From: CAZJRQ01 sp964548535
GTDB lineage: Bacteria > Bacillota > Clostridia > Oscillospirales > Ruminococcaceae
Reading direction: 5' to 3'
Assembly (NCBI GenBank): GCA_964548535.1
Contig: CAZJRQ010000039.1
Span: forward strand, 1-18,025
DNA length: 18,025 nucleotides
Shown here piece by piece: positions 7,794-15,695 of this stretch. A model generated the notes under the pieces. It did not search any database, had not been told where the DNA came from, and saw only the letters and a program-made list of their open reading frames with translations. Numbering within the stretch: position 1 is the first letter of the stretch; the number at the start of each line of letters is the position of its first letter. The translations under genes and the position numbers were made by a program.

Positions 7794-8669
7794 TTACATA
7801 CCTGGCATTTGAGGAGTAAAACCGCTACCTGAATTTGAATCAATATAGTACACAGCTTCGCTATTAGTCAAACCGCCTGTTATTTCAACATTCTTACCAT
7901 CATTAATTCCAACTGTAACAGATACTTTTGTCATTCCATTACGATTGTCAGCTACATACACGTACGGATTATTTTCTTCATCAAAACTTAATGCTCTCAT
8001 TGGAATAATCAGCGTATCCTTAGATTCTTCGTTAAGTATTTTTGTTTCAGCGGTCATACCAACTTTTATTTCACTGTCATACTCTAAGTCAATCTTAGCC
8101 GTAAAATATGACACACCATTTTGATTTGTCGCTGTACGTGATATTTCTAAAACAGTTCCTGTTATTTCTTTGTCAATTGCAGATATATTAACATCAATTT
8201 CATCATCAACTTCAACGCATGATAAATCATACTCATCAATCTTAATGCTTACCTCAAGCTCGTTAAAATCAATAATTTCGCAAAGCTGTGCACCAGACAT
8301 AACCTGCTGATCTGTTTCTACAAAAATTTGATTTACTGTACCGTCAATTTTTGCTTTTATCTTTGTACCATCACTTGTTACAAAAAGCACATCACCTGAC
8401 TTAACCTCAGCACCCTCTTTGACCTTAATTTCAGAAATTTGTATAATACTTTCCGCCATTACGTTTTGTGTATTTTTGCTTTCTACCTCACCTGAAAAAG
8501 TATAATATGTTTCAATAGTTCCTTTTGAAACTGAAGTAGAAAGATAATTAGAATTATTTCCGCTTGAAAAAGCTGGTACCAAAATCATCAAAGCTATAAC
8601 CAAGACTATAATTACAGCGATTATTAACCCTTTTTTAGATTTTTTTGATTTACTATTTGTATTTGACAT
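7794..8669 (-). CDS. MacA/HlyD-family membrane fusion (adaptor) protein
   Basis: A 291-residue protein with a basic N-terminus (KSKKSKKG) and one membrane anchor (about residues 14-33); the rest lies outside the membrane. The segment around 60-125 has the two half-motifs of a lipoyl/biotinyl-like fold (IKVKEGAEVKSGDVLF and IKAKIDGTVNQIFVETDQQV). They are joined almost directly, so the long alpha-helical hairpin that reaches TolC in Gram-negatives is missing. Beta-barrel and membrane-proximal segments follow, including VGMTAETKI and LIIPMRAL. The C-terminus is Gly/Pro/Met rich. GGAGGT lies 7 nt before ATG 8669. In Gram-positives such adaptors are thought to assist MacB-like permeases, here the two genes downstream. 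Confidence 0.92.
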   Translation of the reverse strand: MSNTNSKSKKSKKGLIIAVIIVLVIALMILVPAFSSGNNSNYLSTSVSKGTIETYYTFSGEVESKNTQNVMAESIIQISEIKVKEGAEVKSGDVLFVTSDGTKIKAKIDGTVNQIFVETDQQVMSGAQLCEIIDFNELEVSIKIDEYDLSCVEVDDEIDVNISAIDKEITGTVLEISRTATNQNGVSYFTAKIDLEYDSEIKVGMTAETKILNEESKDTLIIPMRALSFDEENNPYVYVADNRNGMTKVSVTVGINDGKNVEITGGLTNSEAVYYIDSNSGSGFTPQMPGM

Positions 8670-8710
8670 AAGTAATACCTCCGTTTATTTATTATAAATA
8701 TTCTTGTTTT

Positions 8711-9376
8711 TTAGCTGTCGCTATCAGTATATTTTGAGTAAAAGCCCTTGTCGTCAAATGTGTATGGAGAATTTTCATCTTTTAAAAGAGCCTCTGGAAT
8801 TTGAACAAGTAATAAACTCCCAATCACTAATGTTACAATTCCGCCGACCAATTGGCTGACCTTAGGTTTTGATTTGTGCTTGATAAAATATACAAAAAAA
8901 CCAATAGCTACTGGTAAAAATCCTAGAATTGATGTAATCAGACCTGGAGCATAAATGATACTTTGTCCGGCATCCACAAATTCACCATAGGATTTAAAAG
9001 CAAGGATGATATGCACAACTACCTCGAATGCACTAAAAATCATGATTGCTATTCCAGCTTGATTTTTGAATTCCCAAATAAATAAAACAATACAGCCAAG
9101 AGCTATTGCCCCAAAATTTGTTATCATATCTGTCAACTGGCTCATTGGATATCTATCTGGATACTGTGAACCTAAATTATATATGTAGTGAAATCCTCCT
9201 GGAAAAACCCATTCTTCCCACACATGACAAACCAAAACAATGATAGCTAATGCCCCTAGACGATTTAACCAAGGCCATTTCTTCCACTTAGCTACTGTAA
9301 CTGCAATCATCGCTATTCCTATACCTGCAATCACATACAGCCAAATTGACAGCCACCCATTTATTAACGTTTCCAT
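8711..9376 (-). CDS. HXXEE-motif integral membrane protein of unknown function
   Basis: A 221-residue membrane protein with about six helices (near 10-29, 40-55, 84-101, 106-127, 140-164 and 171-193). The end of helix 2 carries HVWEEWVFPGG, that is H51-x-x-E54-E55 with H63 after it. This is the signature of the HXXEE family (Pfam PF13787), whose function is not established; His and Glu residues at a membrane face could bind a metal (inference). A second His lies in FEVVVH within helix 4. AAAGGAG precedes ATG 9376 by about 8 nt. The gene ends 41 nt before the fusion protein and is probably the first gene of the MacAB-like operon. The last 25 residues are polar and acidic. Confidence 0.8.
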   Translation of the reverse strand: METLINGWLSIWLYVIAGIGIAMIAVTVAKWKKWPWLNRLGALAIIVLVCHVWEEWVFPGGFHYIYNLGSQYPDRYPMSQLTDMITNFGAIALGCIVLFIWEFKNQAGIAIMIFSAFEVVVHIILAFKSYGEFVDAGQSIIYAPGLITSILGFLPVAIGFFVYFIKHKSKPKVSQLVGGIVTLVIGSLLLVQIPEALLKDENSPYTFDDKGFYSKYTDSDS

Positions 9377-9429
9377 ATAAATTATCTCCTTTCGTTTTGC
9401 TATCTCAAGTTTAAGTTTTCAAGATAAAT

Positions 9430-9441
9430 TTAAAGTAAACT
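9430..9441 (-). promoter_or_regulatory. Candidate regulator-binding motif upstream of the HXXEE gene
   Basis: Reads AGTTTACTTTAA on the minus strand, about 54 bp before the HXXEE start. Near-identical copies lie at 13314-13325 and 13388-13399, in the promoter regions of the exporter and of the second regulator. The rest of the 300-bp gap (9377-9676) shows the exporter's terminator at 9587-9625. I see no gene and no convincing -35/-10 pair in it. Confidence 0.35.
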
Positions 9442-9586
9442 TTCTTATGGAAATTTTCACCACACTGCTTAAAAACAATGGTGAATTTAATAATGTATAA
9501 CTTTTTGAGACATATCAAATATTACTAATTTCTATTGGAACAATTTTTATTTAATAGGCTTAGTGCAAATTATCAGATTGACTATG

Positions 9587-9625
9587 AGAAAAAATCACGA
9601 CCCTCATAAAAGAGAATCGTGATTT
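9587..9625 (-). terminator. Terminator of the heterodimeric ABC exporter operon
   Basis: Inverted repeat AAATCACGA / TCGTGATTT (9592-9600 and 9617-9625), with an inner CTC/GAG pairing around a 6-nt loop. On the minus strand it is followed by a T-tract (GATTTTTTCTC). It lies about 50 nt after the stop of the second exporter gene. Confidence 0.8.
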
Positions 9626-9676
9626 AATAGTATAGACAATACTGCACAATCCTTGTGGGGAATTGCCTATATATAT

Positions 9677-11485
9677 TTAAGAAACTTTATCAAATTGGCT
9701 ATTATACAAATCAGCATACAGACCGTTTTGCTCTAGCAATTCTTGATGATTGCCACTTTCAATAATGTCGCCATCTTTCATAACGAGAATTAAGTCGGCA
9801 TTCTTTATTGTAGACAGTCTATGTGCAATGACAATTGATGTCCGCCCAGCCATCAGCTTATCCATAGCATCTTGAATTAAAACTTCTGTTCTTGTATCAA
9901 CCGAGCTAGTAGCCTCATCTAAAATCAATATTGGCGCGCGTTTTATCATTGCACGTGCAATCGTTATAAGCTGTTTTTGTCCCGCTGAAAGACTTGCCTC
10001 TTCATTTAAAATAGTGTCATAACCGTCAGGAAGTGTCTTAATAAAGTGATGAACACCAGCCGCCTTACAAGCTTCTACAACTTCTTCATCTGTTACTCCC
10101 TGCTTGTTGTATACAATGTTTTCTCGTATTGTACCTTCAAACATCCAAGTATCCTGCAAGACCATGCAAAAAAGTTCATGAACATTTTCTCTAGTTAATG
10201 ACGTAATCGGTGTATCGTCAATTAAAATTTGGCCGCTGTTCACTTCATAAAATCGCATAAGCAAATTGACCATTGTGGTCTTTCCAGCTCCTGTTGGACC
10301 AACAATCGCTACCTTTTGTCCAGCACTGACTTTAGCAGAAAAGTCGTTAATAATTGTTTTATCATCCTTATATCCAAACTTAATGTTTTTAAATTCGATA
10401 TCTCCATTCGCTGTTTTTAAAACATCTAGCTTTTGTGATTCGTCATCAAGTTCTTGTTCACCTAAAAACTCAAATACTCGGTAGCTTGCTGCTCCTGTAG
10501 ATTGTAAGCTAGTTGCCGCTTGAGCTATTTGTGAAAGTGGTTGAGTAAACAGACGAACATATACCATAAATGCTACAATTACTCCAAATGTTATAGTGCC
10601 ATTCATAGCAAGCAAAGCACCTGTCACACAAACCGCAACATAACCGATATTACCGATAAAACTCATAAGCGGCATCATAAGTCCTGACATAAACTGTGAT
10701 TTCCATGTGCAGGAAAATAGTCCTTTGTTGATTGACTGAAACTCATTACGCAGAGAATTTTCAGCATTATAAGCCTTTACCACATTGTGTCCAGAATACA
10801 CTTCTTCTACATGGCCATTAATACTACCAAGCAAATCTTGCTGTTTTACAAAATACTTTTGAGATTTGGAAATTATCAAAATCATGAAAACAAAGCCTAT
10901 AAGTGATGCACCCATAGCAACCAAAGCCATAATCCAATTTGTTTTTAGCATCATAATGATAGAGCCGACAAACAAACTGATTGCTGATACAAGACCGCCA
11001 ACACTTTGATTTAACGTCTGCCCAATAGTATCTACATCATTTGTAACCCTTGATAAAACGTCGCCATAGCTATTAGAATCAAAATATTTAAGCGGCAATT
11101 TATTAATCTTTTTTGAAATATCAGTACGCATCTGTTTTGAAACTTTTTGCGTAACAGTTGCCATAATATATCCTTGTGCATAAGAAAGAATTACGCTTAC
11201 ACTATAAAAAGCTACCAATGTCAAACCGATATTTCCTATTAATTTCAAATCAATATTGCTCATAATTCCTGCTGTTATTGTGTCTGTCATTTCGCTTAGC
11301 TTATCAGGTCCTAGAATGGTAAATACTGTACCTCCAACTGCACAGATTAGTGCAATAATAATAGCTGGAAAATATGCCTTGCAATACGCTAAAAGTTTGC
11401 CCCAAGTATCAGAAAAAGCGTGCTTTTCATTTGTATATGCAACTTCTTCTCCTGGTGAATTTCTTAAGTTCGGTCCTCTATTCAT
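9677..11485 (-). CDS. ABC exporter half-transporter, catalytically consensus subunit
   Basis: A 602-residue fused membrane domain plus ATPase (ABCB/MsbA-like). The start is ATG 11485, which has AAAGGAGG 9-10 nt upstream; the longer frame from 11536 has no such site. Transmembrane domain about 35-335. ATPase: Walker A GPTGAGKTT (396-404), Walker B ILILDE (519-524) with catalytic E524, and switch H555 in IAHRLSTI. The signature is LSAGQ (499-503), with Ala for the usual second Gly. It overlaps the partner gene by 8 nt, and the two form a heterodimer. Its Walker A/B and His complete the competent site with the partner's intact LSGGQ, while its own altered signature faces the partner's degenerate site. 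Closest family precedents are TM287/288-type multidrug or peptide exporters; the substrate is unknown. Confidence 0.95.
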   Translation of the reverse strand: MNRGPNLRNSPGEEVAYTNEKHAFSDTWGKLLAYCKAYFPAIIIALICAVGGTVFTILGPDKLSEMTDTITAGIMSNIDLKLIGNIGLTLVAFYSVSVILSYAQGYIMATVTQKVSKQMRTDISKKINKLPLKYFDSNSYGDVLSRVTNDVDTIGQTLNQSVGGLVSAISLFVGSIIMMLKTNWIMALVAMGASLIGFVFMILIISKSQKYFVKQQDLLGSINGHVEEVYSGHNVVKAYNAENSLRNEFQSINKGLFSCTWKSQFMSGLMMPLMSFIGNIGYVAVCVTGALLAMNGTITFGVIVAFMVYVRLFTQPLSQIAQAATSLQSTGAASYRVFEFLGEQELDDESQKLDVLKTANGDIEFKNIKFGYKDDKTIINDFSAKVSAGQKVAIVGPTGAGKTTMVNLLMRFYEVNSGQILIDDTPITSLTRENVHELFCMVLQDTWMFEGTIRENIVYNKQGVTDEEVVEACKAAGVHHFIKTLPDGYDTILNEEASLSAGQKQLITIARAMIKRAPILILDEATSSVDTRTEVLIQDAMDKLMAGRTSIVIAHRLSTIKNADLILVMKDGDIIESGNHQELLEQNGLYADLYNSQFDKVS

Positions 11486-13238
11486 TTTCGAGCTCCTCCT
11501 TTGATAATTGTGAATAGGCAATTTCACGATAGACATTACAATCTTTTAGAAGATCTTCATGCTTGCCAATTCCTACAACATTTCCTTCATCTAATACAAT
11601 TATCTGATCGGCACTTCTAATTGTTCCAATACGCTGGGCTACAATAAATGTTGTTGCACCGAATGTTTGCTCAGATAAATCCTCACGCAGTTGTTTGTCT
11701 GTTTTATAATCCAAAGCTGAAAAAGAGTCATCAAAAATAAAAATCTCTGGCTTTCTGCAAATTGCTCTAGCAATCGCTACTCTTTGTTTTTGTCCGCCTG
11801 ACAAATTCTTACCGCCTTGTGATACTGGCGAATTATATTTGTCAGGAAGCTTTTCTATAAAATCCTTTGCCTGTGCAATTGCTGCCGCATTTTCAATGTC
11901 AGCAGTGCTGGATCTTTTTTCACCATTATCACCAAAATCTATATTAGACTCAATATCACCGGAGAAAAGAACTGCTCGCTGTGGCACATAGCCAATTTTA
12001 TTATGCAAATCTTTCTGCTTATATTCTTTTATATTTGTTCCATTGATTATAATCTCCCCTTCGGTGGCATCATAAAAACGAGGGATTAGATTAATCAGTG
12101 TACTCTTTCCACTGCCAGTAGAACCGATGAACGCGATTGTTTCTCCAGATCTTGCTCTAAATGAAACATCATGCAGCACATATTCAGATGCTCCTGGATA
12201 TTTAAAGCTGACATTTTTGAATTCTACCTCTCCCATAATCCAAGGGACACAATCAAGAGTACCGTCTTTAATATTTGGCTGTGTATTAAGTACCTCATTT
12301 ATACGTTTTGCCGAAACTGTTGCACGAGGTAAAATAATAAAAATCATTACAAGCATCATAAACGCCATAACCACCTGCATTTCATATGATGAATAAACAA
12401 CCATGTCAGAAAATAGTCCAAGCTTTTCTGTCATTTCTGCTCCATTAATTAAGTAAGCACCAATCCAATAAATTGCAAGTGAAAGACCGTTGTTAATCAT
12501 AGTCATACCCGGCATCATAATAGCCATCATACGATTTGTAAAAAGATTAGTTTTAGTCAATTCATCGTTAGATTTATCAAACTTTTTCTCTTGATATTCT
12601 TCTGCATTATATGCACGTACAACACGAATACCAGTCAGATTTTCTCTTGTAACTAGATTTAGATTATCTGTTTGCTTTTGTATAATTTTAAATTTAGGAA
12701 CAGCAAAAATAATAATCAACGCCACCATGATAATCAATACAAAAACTGCACTGCCGGTAGCAGCAGACCACTGCCAGCTTTTGCCCGATATTTTAACAAT
12801 CGCCCACACTGCCATAATCGGCGCTTTAATCATTACTTGAAGTCCCATAGCAACGAGCGTTTGCACCTGTGTTATATCATTTGTAGTACGTGTAATCAAG
12901 CTTGAGGTTGAGAACTTTCCAATCTCCTCCATAGAAAAGTCGGTTACTTTATCGTACAAAAGTCCTCTAAGTCTGCATGATAAAACAGCTGCAAGCCTAG
13001 CGGCAAAAAAGCCGACAATAAATGCTGCAACAAGACTTCCCAATGCACACAGCAGCATATATCCGCCTGCAATCCAAATGTCGGACATAGCACTGCCTTC
13101 TGTTTGCACTAATCTAGTAATTTCTGACATATAGTCAGGCAGTTTCAAATCAAGCCAAACTTGAACAGTAACGAATACCAAACAAGCCAACATTTGAAAC
13201 CATTCTTTCGCTTTAAATTTTTTCAATATTTGAAGCAT
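11478..13238 (-). CDS. ABC exporter half-transporter, degenerate-site subunit
   Basis: A 586-residue fused membrane domain (about 1-320, six helices) and ATPase. ATG 13238 is chosen because AAGAGGAG lies about 10 nt upstream; the open frame reaches 13361, but that extension is low-complexity and lacks a ribosome binding site. ATPase motifs: Walker A GSTGSGKST (372-380), canonical signature LSGGQ (479-483), and Walker B IFIFDD, in which D504 replaces the catalytic Glu. The switch residue is Q535 (VAQRIGTI) in place of His. The D/Q pair is the known pattern for the non-hydrolysing site of heterodimeric exporters such as TM287. It is the first gene of a two-gene operon transcribed away from the second regulator, and a palindrome at 13263-13288 lies just upstream. 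Confidence 0.95.
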   Translation of the reverse strand: MLQILKKFKAKEWFQMLACLVFVTVQVWLDLKLPDYMSEITRLVQTEGSAMSDIWIAGGYMLLCALGSLVAAFIVGFFAARLAAVLSCRLRGLLYDKVTDFSMEEIGKFSTSSLITRTTNDITQVQTLVAMGLQVMIKAPIMAVWAIVKISGKSWQWSAATGSAVFVLIIMVALIIIFAVPKFKIIQKQTDNLNLVTRENLTGIRVVRAYNAEEYQEKKFDKSNDELTKTNLFTNRMMAIMMPGMTMINNGLSLAIYWIGAYLINGAEMTEKLGLFSDMVVYSSYEMQVVMAFMMLVMIFIILPRATVSAKRINEVLNTQPNIKDGTLDCVPWIMGEVEFKNVSFKYPGASEYVLHDVSFRARSGETIAFIGSTGSGKSTLINLIPRFYDATEGEIIINGTNIKEYKQKDLHNKIGYVPQRAVLFSGDIESNIDFGDNGEKRSSTADIENAAAIAQAKDFIEKLPDKYNSPVSQGGKNLSGGQKQRVAIARAICRKPEIFIFDDSFSALDYKTDKQLREDLSEQTFGATTFIVAQRIGTIRSADQIIVLDEGNVVGIGKHEDLLKDCNVYREIAYSQLSKEELENE

Positions 13239-13262
13239 TAACAATTTCTCCTCTTTGTATAT

Positions 13263-13288
13263 ATTTATTGAAACTTCATTCAATAAAT
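13263..13288. promoter_or_regulatory. Operator-like palindrome before the ABC exporter
   Basis: Perfect 10-bp inverted repeat ATTTATTGAA / TTCAATAAAT with a 6-nt centre, 25-50 bp upstream of the exporter start. It sits in the promoter or leader region of the minus-strand operon. Size and symmetry suit a dimeric repressor (MarR- or TetR-like), but no such repressor is encoded in the window. An mRNA hairpin in the 5' leader is the alternative. Confidence 0.45.
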
Positions 13289-13313
13289 AGCATTGTATAT
13301 CAATTTGAGAAAC

Positions 13314-13325
13314 TGAAAGTAAACT
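13314..13325 (-). promoter_or_regulatory. Candidate regulator-binding motif upstream of the ABC exporter
   Basis: Reads AGTTTACTTTCA on the minus strand, matching the motif at 9430-9441 at 11 of 12 positions. It overlaps a possible -35 (TTTACT) with an 18-bp spacer to TATACA on the minus strand. It lies only about 60 bp from the divergent copy at 13388-13399. Confidence 0.35.
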
Positions 13326-13387
13326 AATCTGCATTAAATAAAAAAACATCGGAATAATCAAATTATTGAAATTTCTTGTTTATGTTG

Positions 13388-13399
13388 AGTTAACTTTAA
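13388..13399 (+). promoter_or_regulatory. Candidate regulator-binding motif upstream of the second response regulator
   Basis: Reads AGTTAACTTTAA, matching the HXXEE-gene motif at 11 of 12 positions. It is 38 bp before the regulator's ATG and just upstream of TAATAT (13405-13410), a possible -10. Its position would allow autoregulation of the two-component pair. Confidence 0.35.
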
Positions 13400-13437
13400 T
13401 CGTGTAATATGAAAATAAAAAGGTGGTGTAATGTCTG

Positions 13438-14115
13438 ATGTTTCAGATATTAGTAGTTGAAGATGATAAAAATACTGCACGTTTAATGCAGGCCGTATTA
13501 AAACACGCGGGATATGAAGTCTTTTGCTCAAAAAATGGAATTGACGCACTTGATTTAATGGACACACAACATGTTGATTTAATTGTTCTTGATGTTATGA
13601 TGCCACAAATGGACGGCTATGAATTTGCACGGCAACTTAGAAATGCAAAGGACACAACTCCAATTCTTATGGTTACAGCAAAGCAGCTGCCAGAAGATAA
13701 ATGTAAGGGATTTGTTTCTGGCACAGATGATTACATGGTCAAACCCGTTAATGAAGAAGAAATGATTCTGCGTATCAAAGCTCTTTTACGCCGTTCGCAA
13801 ATTGTAAACCAACACAAACTTCATGTAGGAAAAGTTACACTTGATTATGAGGCACTTACTGTTGAACGAGAAGGCGAAAGTCAAACTCTTCCGCAAAAGG
13901 AGTTTTATTTGTTATATAAATTATTATCATACCCTAATAGAATTTTCACCCGTATTCAACTCATGGATGAAATATGGGGTATGGACTCTGAAACCGTTGA
14001 TACAACTGTAAATGTTCATATAAACCGTTTACGCAAACGATTTGAATCCTATCCCGAATTCGAGATTATTTCCATTCGAGGGATAGGCTATAAGGCGGTG
14101 AAAAATTGTGAATAA
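13438..14115 (+). CDS. OmpR-family response regulator (second pair)
   Basis: A 225-residue regulator. The receiver has E8/D9/D10, phospho-acceptor D52 in LDVMMPQMDGY, T80 and K102. The winged helix has KEFYLLYKLL, RIFTRIQLMDEIWG and VNVHINRLRKRF, ending GIGYKAVKNCE. ATG 13438 is preceded by AGGTGG at 13421-13426. An ATG at 13431 is in another frame. The gene overlaps its kinase by 8 nt. It is clearly paralogous to the regulator at 4807-5478 (same length, same motif spacing, strongly similar DNA-binding domain). It is divergent from the heterodimeric exporter, a layout usual for a regulator that controls the neighbouring transporter (inference). Confidence 0.95.
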   Translation: MFQILVVEDDKNTARLMQAVLKHAGYEVFCSKNGIDALDLMDTQHVDLIVLDVMMPQMDGYEFARQLRNAKDTTPILMVTAKQLPEDKCKGFVSGTDDYMVKPVNEEEMILRIKALLRRSQIVNQHKLHVGKVTLDYEALTVEREGESQTLPQKEFYLLYKLLSYPNRIFTRIQLMDEIWGMDSETVDTTVNVHINRLRKRFESYPEFEIISIRGIGYKAVKNCE

Positions 14116-15145
14116 ACCTCCAAAAAGAATAAGGAAATATCATATGGCACTGTTGTTTGCTGTTGTGATTTTCATCATAATGCTTTTGACAATGTTTATT
14201 ATGTTTATAGGGATTGTTATATTAACTCATCTTGGTTTTACTGAGCCTAATCCAATAAAATTCCCTCTTTTTATGTTCGCTATATTTAGTATAATTATAG
14301 GAACGATTCTTGCGCTCTTTCTTAGCCGTGTTCCACTCACGCCGTTTCGTGAAATCAGCACCGCACTTGATAAGTTAGCAAAGGGAGATTTTAACACCAA
14401 ACTAAACCTTAGAGGACCAGATGAAATTCATGAATTAAACGCAAGATTCAATAACATGGCGCAAGAACTTGGAAGTATTGAATTACTACGGTCTGATTTT
14501 GTAAACAATTTCTCTCACGAATTTAAAACACCAATAGTTTCAATTCGAGGATTTGCTAAAATTTTGAGATATCAGGATATTTCTAAGGAAGAACACGAAG
14601 AATATCTTGATATTATTATTAATGAATCTGAACGACTTGCAGATTTAGCAACTAATGTGCTTAATCTATCAAAGATAGAAAATCAGACCATTGCTTCAAA
14701 TAAAACTTATTACAACGGCAGTGAGCAAATCAGGCGTGTAATAGCATTGCTTGAAAGCAAATGGTCTGAAAAAAATATAGATATTAATTTTGATTGCAGT
14801 GAAATTGAGTTTTACGGAAATGCAGAATTGCTAATTCAAGTCTGGACAAATCTAATTGATAACGCAATTAAATTTTCCCCAGAAAATTCTTCAATAGGTA
14901 TTAACATTATCAGAAAAACAGATTCTGTTATAATCACTGTATCGGATAAAGGAACTGGTATTAGCGAAGAAACTCAAAAACATCTATTTGATAAGTTCTA
15001 TCAAGGTGATACTTCCCATATAACAAAAGGAAATGGTATTGGTTTAACACTTGCAAAAAAGATTGTTGAACTTCATAATGGAAACATATTCGTGAAAAAT
15101 AATAGTATAGGGGCAACATTTACAGTTGAACTACCATTTGAATAA
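14108..15145 (+). CDS. Sensor histidine kinase (second pair, very short sensor loop)
   Basis: A 345-residue membrane kinase. Helices lie at about 13-40 and 55-74 with only about 14 residues between them. A HAMP-like linker follows (about 75-125), then HisKA with H137 in SHEFKTP. HATPase_c has N-box NLIDNAIKFS (248-257), a G1 box DKGTG (280-284) and G2 GNGIGLT (308-314). It starts at GTG 14108, inside the regulator gene, with AAGGCGGTG upstream. The loop is even shorter than in the kinase at 3761-4810. Like intramembrane-sensing kinases of Firmicutes, it may respond to cell-envelope stress or to a transporter rather than to a soluble ligand. A terminator follows at once. Confidence 0.94.
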   Translation: MNKPPKRIRKYHMALLFAVVIFIIMLLTMFIMFIGIVILTHLGFTEPNPIKFPLFMFAIFSIIIGTILALFLSRVPLTPFREISTALDKLAKGDFNTKLNLRGPDEIHELNARFNNMAQELGSIELLRSDFVNNFSHEFKTPIVSIRGFAKILRYQDISKEEHEEYLDIIINESERLADLATNVLNLSKIENQTIASNKTYYNGSEQIRRVIALLESKWSEKNIDINFDCSEIEFYGNAELLIQVWTNLIDNAIKFSPENSSIGINIIRKTDSVIITVSDKGTGISEETQKHLFDKFYQGDTSHITKGNGIGLTLAKKIVELHNGNIFVKNNSIGATFTVELPFE

Positions 15146-15155
15146 TTACATGAAA

Positions 15156-15185
15156 AAAGAGCTTTGCTTGTTTGCAAGGCTCTTT
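15156..15185 (+). terminator. Terminator after the second sensor kinase
   Basis: A 12-bp stem with one G-T wobble (AAAGAGCTTTGC / GCAAGGCTCTTT) and a 6-nt loop, starting 11 nt after the kinase stop and followed by a T-rich stretch (AGTTTTC). It closes the regulator/kinase operon. Confidence 0.8.
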
Positions 15186-15277
15186 AGTTTTCACTGTATT
15201 AATTCTATATACAAGAATATATATCTATTCTCATCAAGGCATCTAAACCAAAACGTTGACCAAACATATTACATCAT

Positions 15278-15367
15278 CTTTTGAATCCCAACGATTTTAT
15301 GCCGTGGAGTAACAGTATACCAGACACTATTCGTATGAAAGATAAAGATGAAAATGACAAACAATAA
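15278..15367 (+). pseudogene. tnpC 3' fragment from a lost IS66 copy
   Basis: In frame it reads LLNPNDFMPWSNSIPD and on to KDENDKQ, identical to the C-terminus of the intact transposase at 16164-17831. No start codon or catalytic residue remains, and an in-frame stop lies shortly upstream. Confidence 0.9.
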
Positions 15368-15431
15368 TCCTAAAATCCACCTTTTATTTGGTGGATTTTT
15401 TTGATTTTGTCATCGATTATTTGACGGATAC
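15278..15431 (+). repeat. 154-bp remnant of an IS66 right end (direct repeat of 17742-17895)
   Basis: Read side by side, these 154 bases match 17742-17895 exactly, at an offset of 2464 bp. They comprise the last 29 codons of tnpC, its stop (15365-15367), the tnpC terminator (15372-15402) and the sequence ending GATTATTTGACGGATAC. Upstream of 15278 the similarity stops, so nearly all of the first element is gone. The complete element begins immediately after 15431. Confidence 0.9.
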
Positions 15432-15462
15432 AATTGTGTACCTACCACCCGAAGCACACCCG

Positions 15463-15471
15463 TGATATACT
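15463..15471 (+). promoter_or_regulatory. Extended -10 promoter for tnpA/tnpB
   Basis: TGATATACT gives TGn plus TATACT (15466-15471), 24 nt before the tnpA ATG. No good -35 lies 16-18 bp upstream. Confidence 0.45.
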
Positions 15472-15494
15472 AAGACTCATGGAGGTGTTTGCGA

Positions 15495-15695
15495 ATGACG
15501 ACAGAGCAAAAAAAATGGATGGAAAGAGTAGCCGAATATCGGAAAAGCGGAGAAAGTCAGCGAGTATGGATTGCAAAACATGGAATAAAACGGAGCACAC
15601 TAAGATATTGGCTTGAGCGAACAGAAGAGATATCATACGGAAAAGAAATACGATTTGCGAAAATAGCGATAGGCGGTGAAACTGAATGCGAATAA
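15495..15695 (+). CDS. tnpA: IS66 accessory protein TnpA
   Basis: A 66-residue protein of the short Firmicutes TnpA type. It has a helix-turn-helix-like N-terminal part (WMERVAEYRKSGESQRVW, then KHGIKRSTLRYWLER) that probably binds the element's ends or assists the transposase. ATG 15495 is chosen over TTG 15489 because GGAGGTG (15481-15487) is 7 nt away. The stop overlaps tnpB by 10 nt. Confidence 0.85.
   Translation: MTTEQKKWMERVAEYRKSGESQRVWIAKHGIKRSTLRYWLERTEEISYGKEIRFAKIAIGGETECE

Noticed and set aside
11486..11536. 17-residue N-terminal extension of the second exporter subunit
   Set aside because: It lies inside the partner gene without a ribosome binding site, while ATG 11485 is preceded by AAAGGAGG at proper spacing.
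13239..13361. 41-residue N-terminal extension of the first exporter subunit
   Set aside because: It would run through the palindrome and promoter region and has no ribosome binding site. The ATG at 13238 has a good one and matches the family's usual N-terminus.
15434..15616. 60-codon ORF overlapping the tnpA start
   Set aside because: It covers the tnpA promoter and ribosome binding site in another frame and shows no family features.
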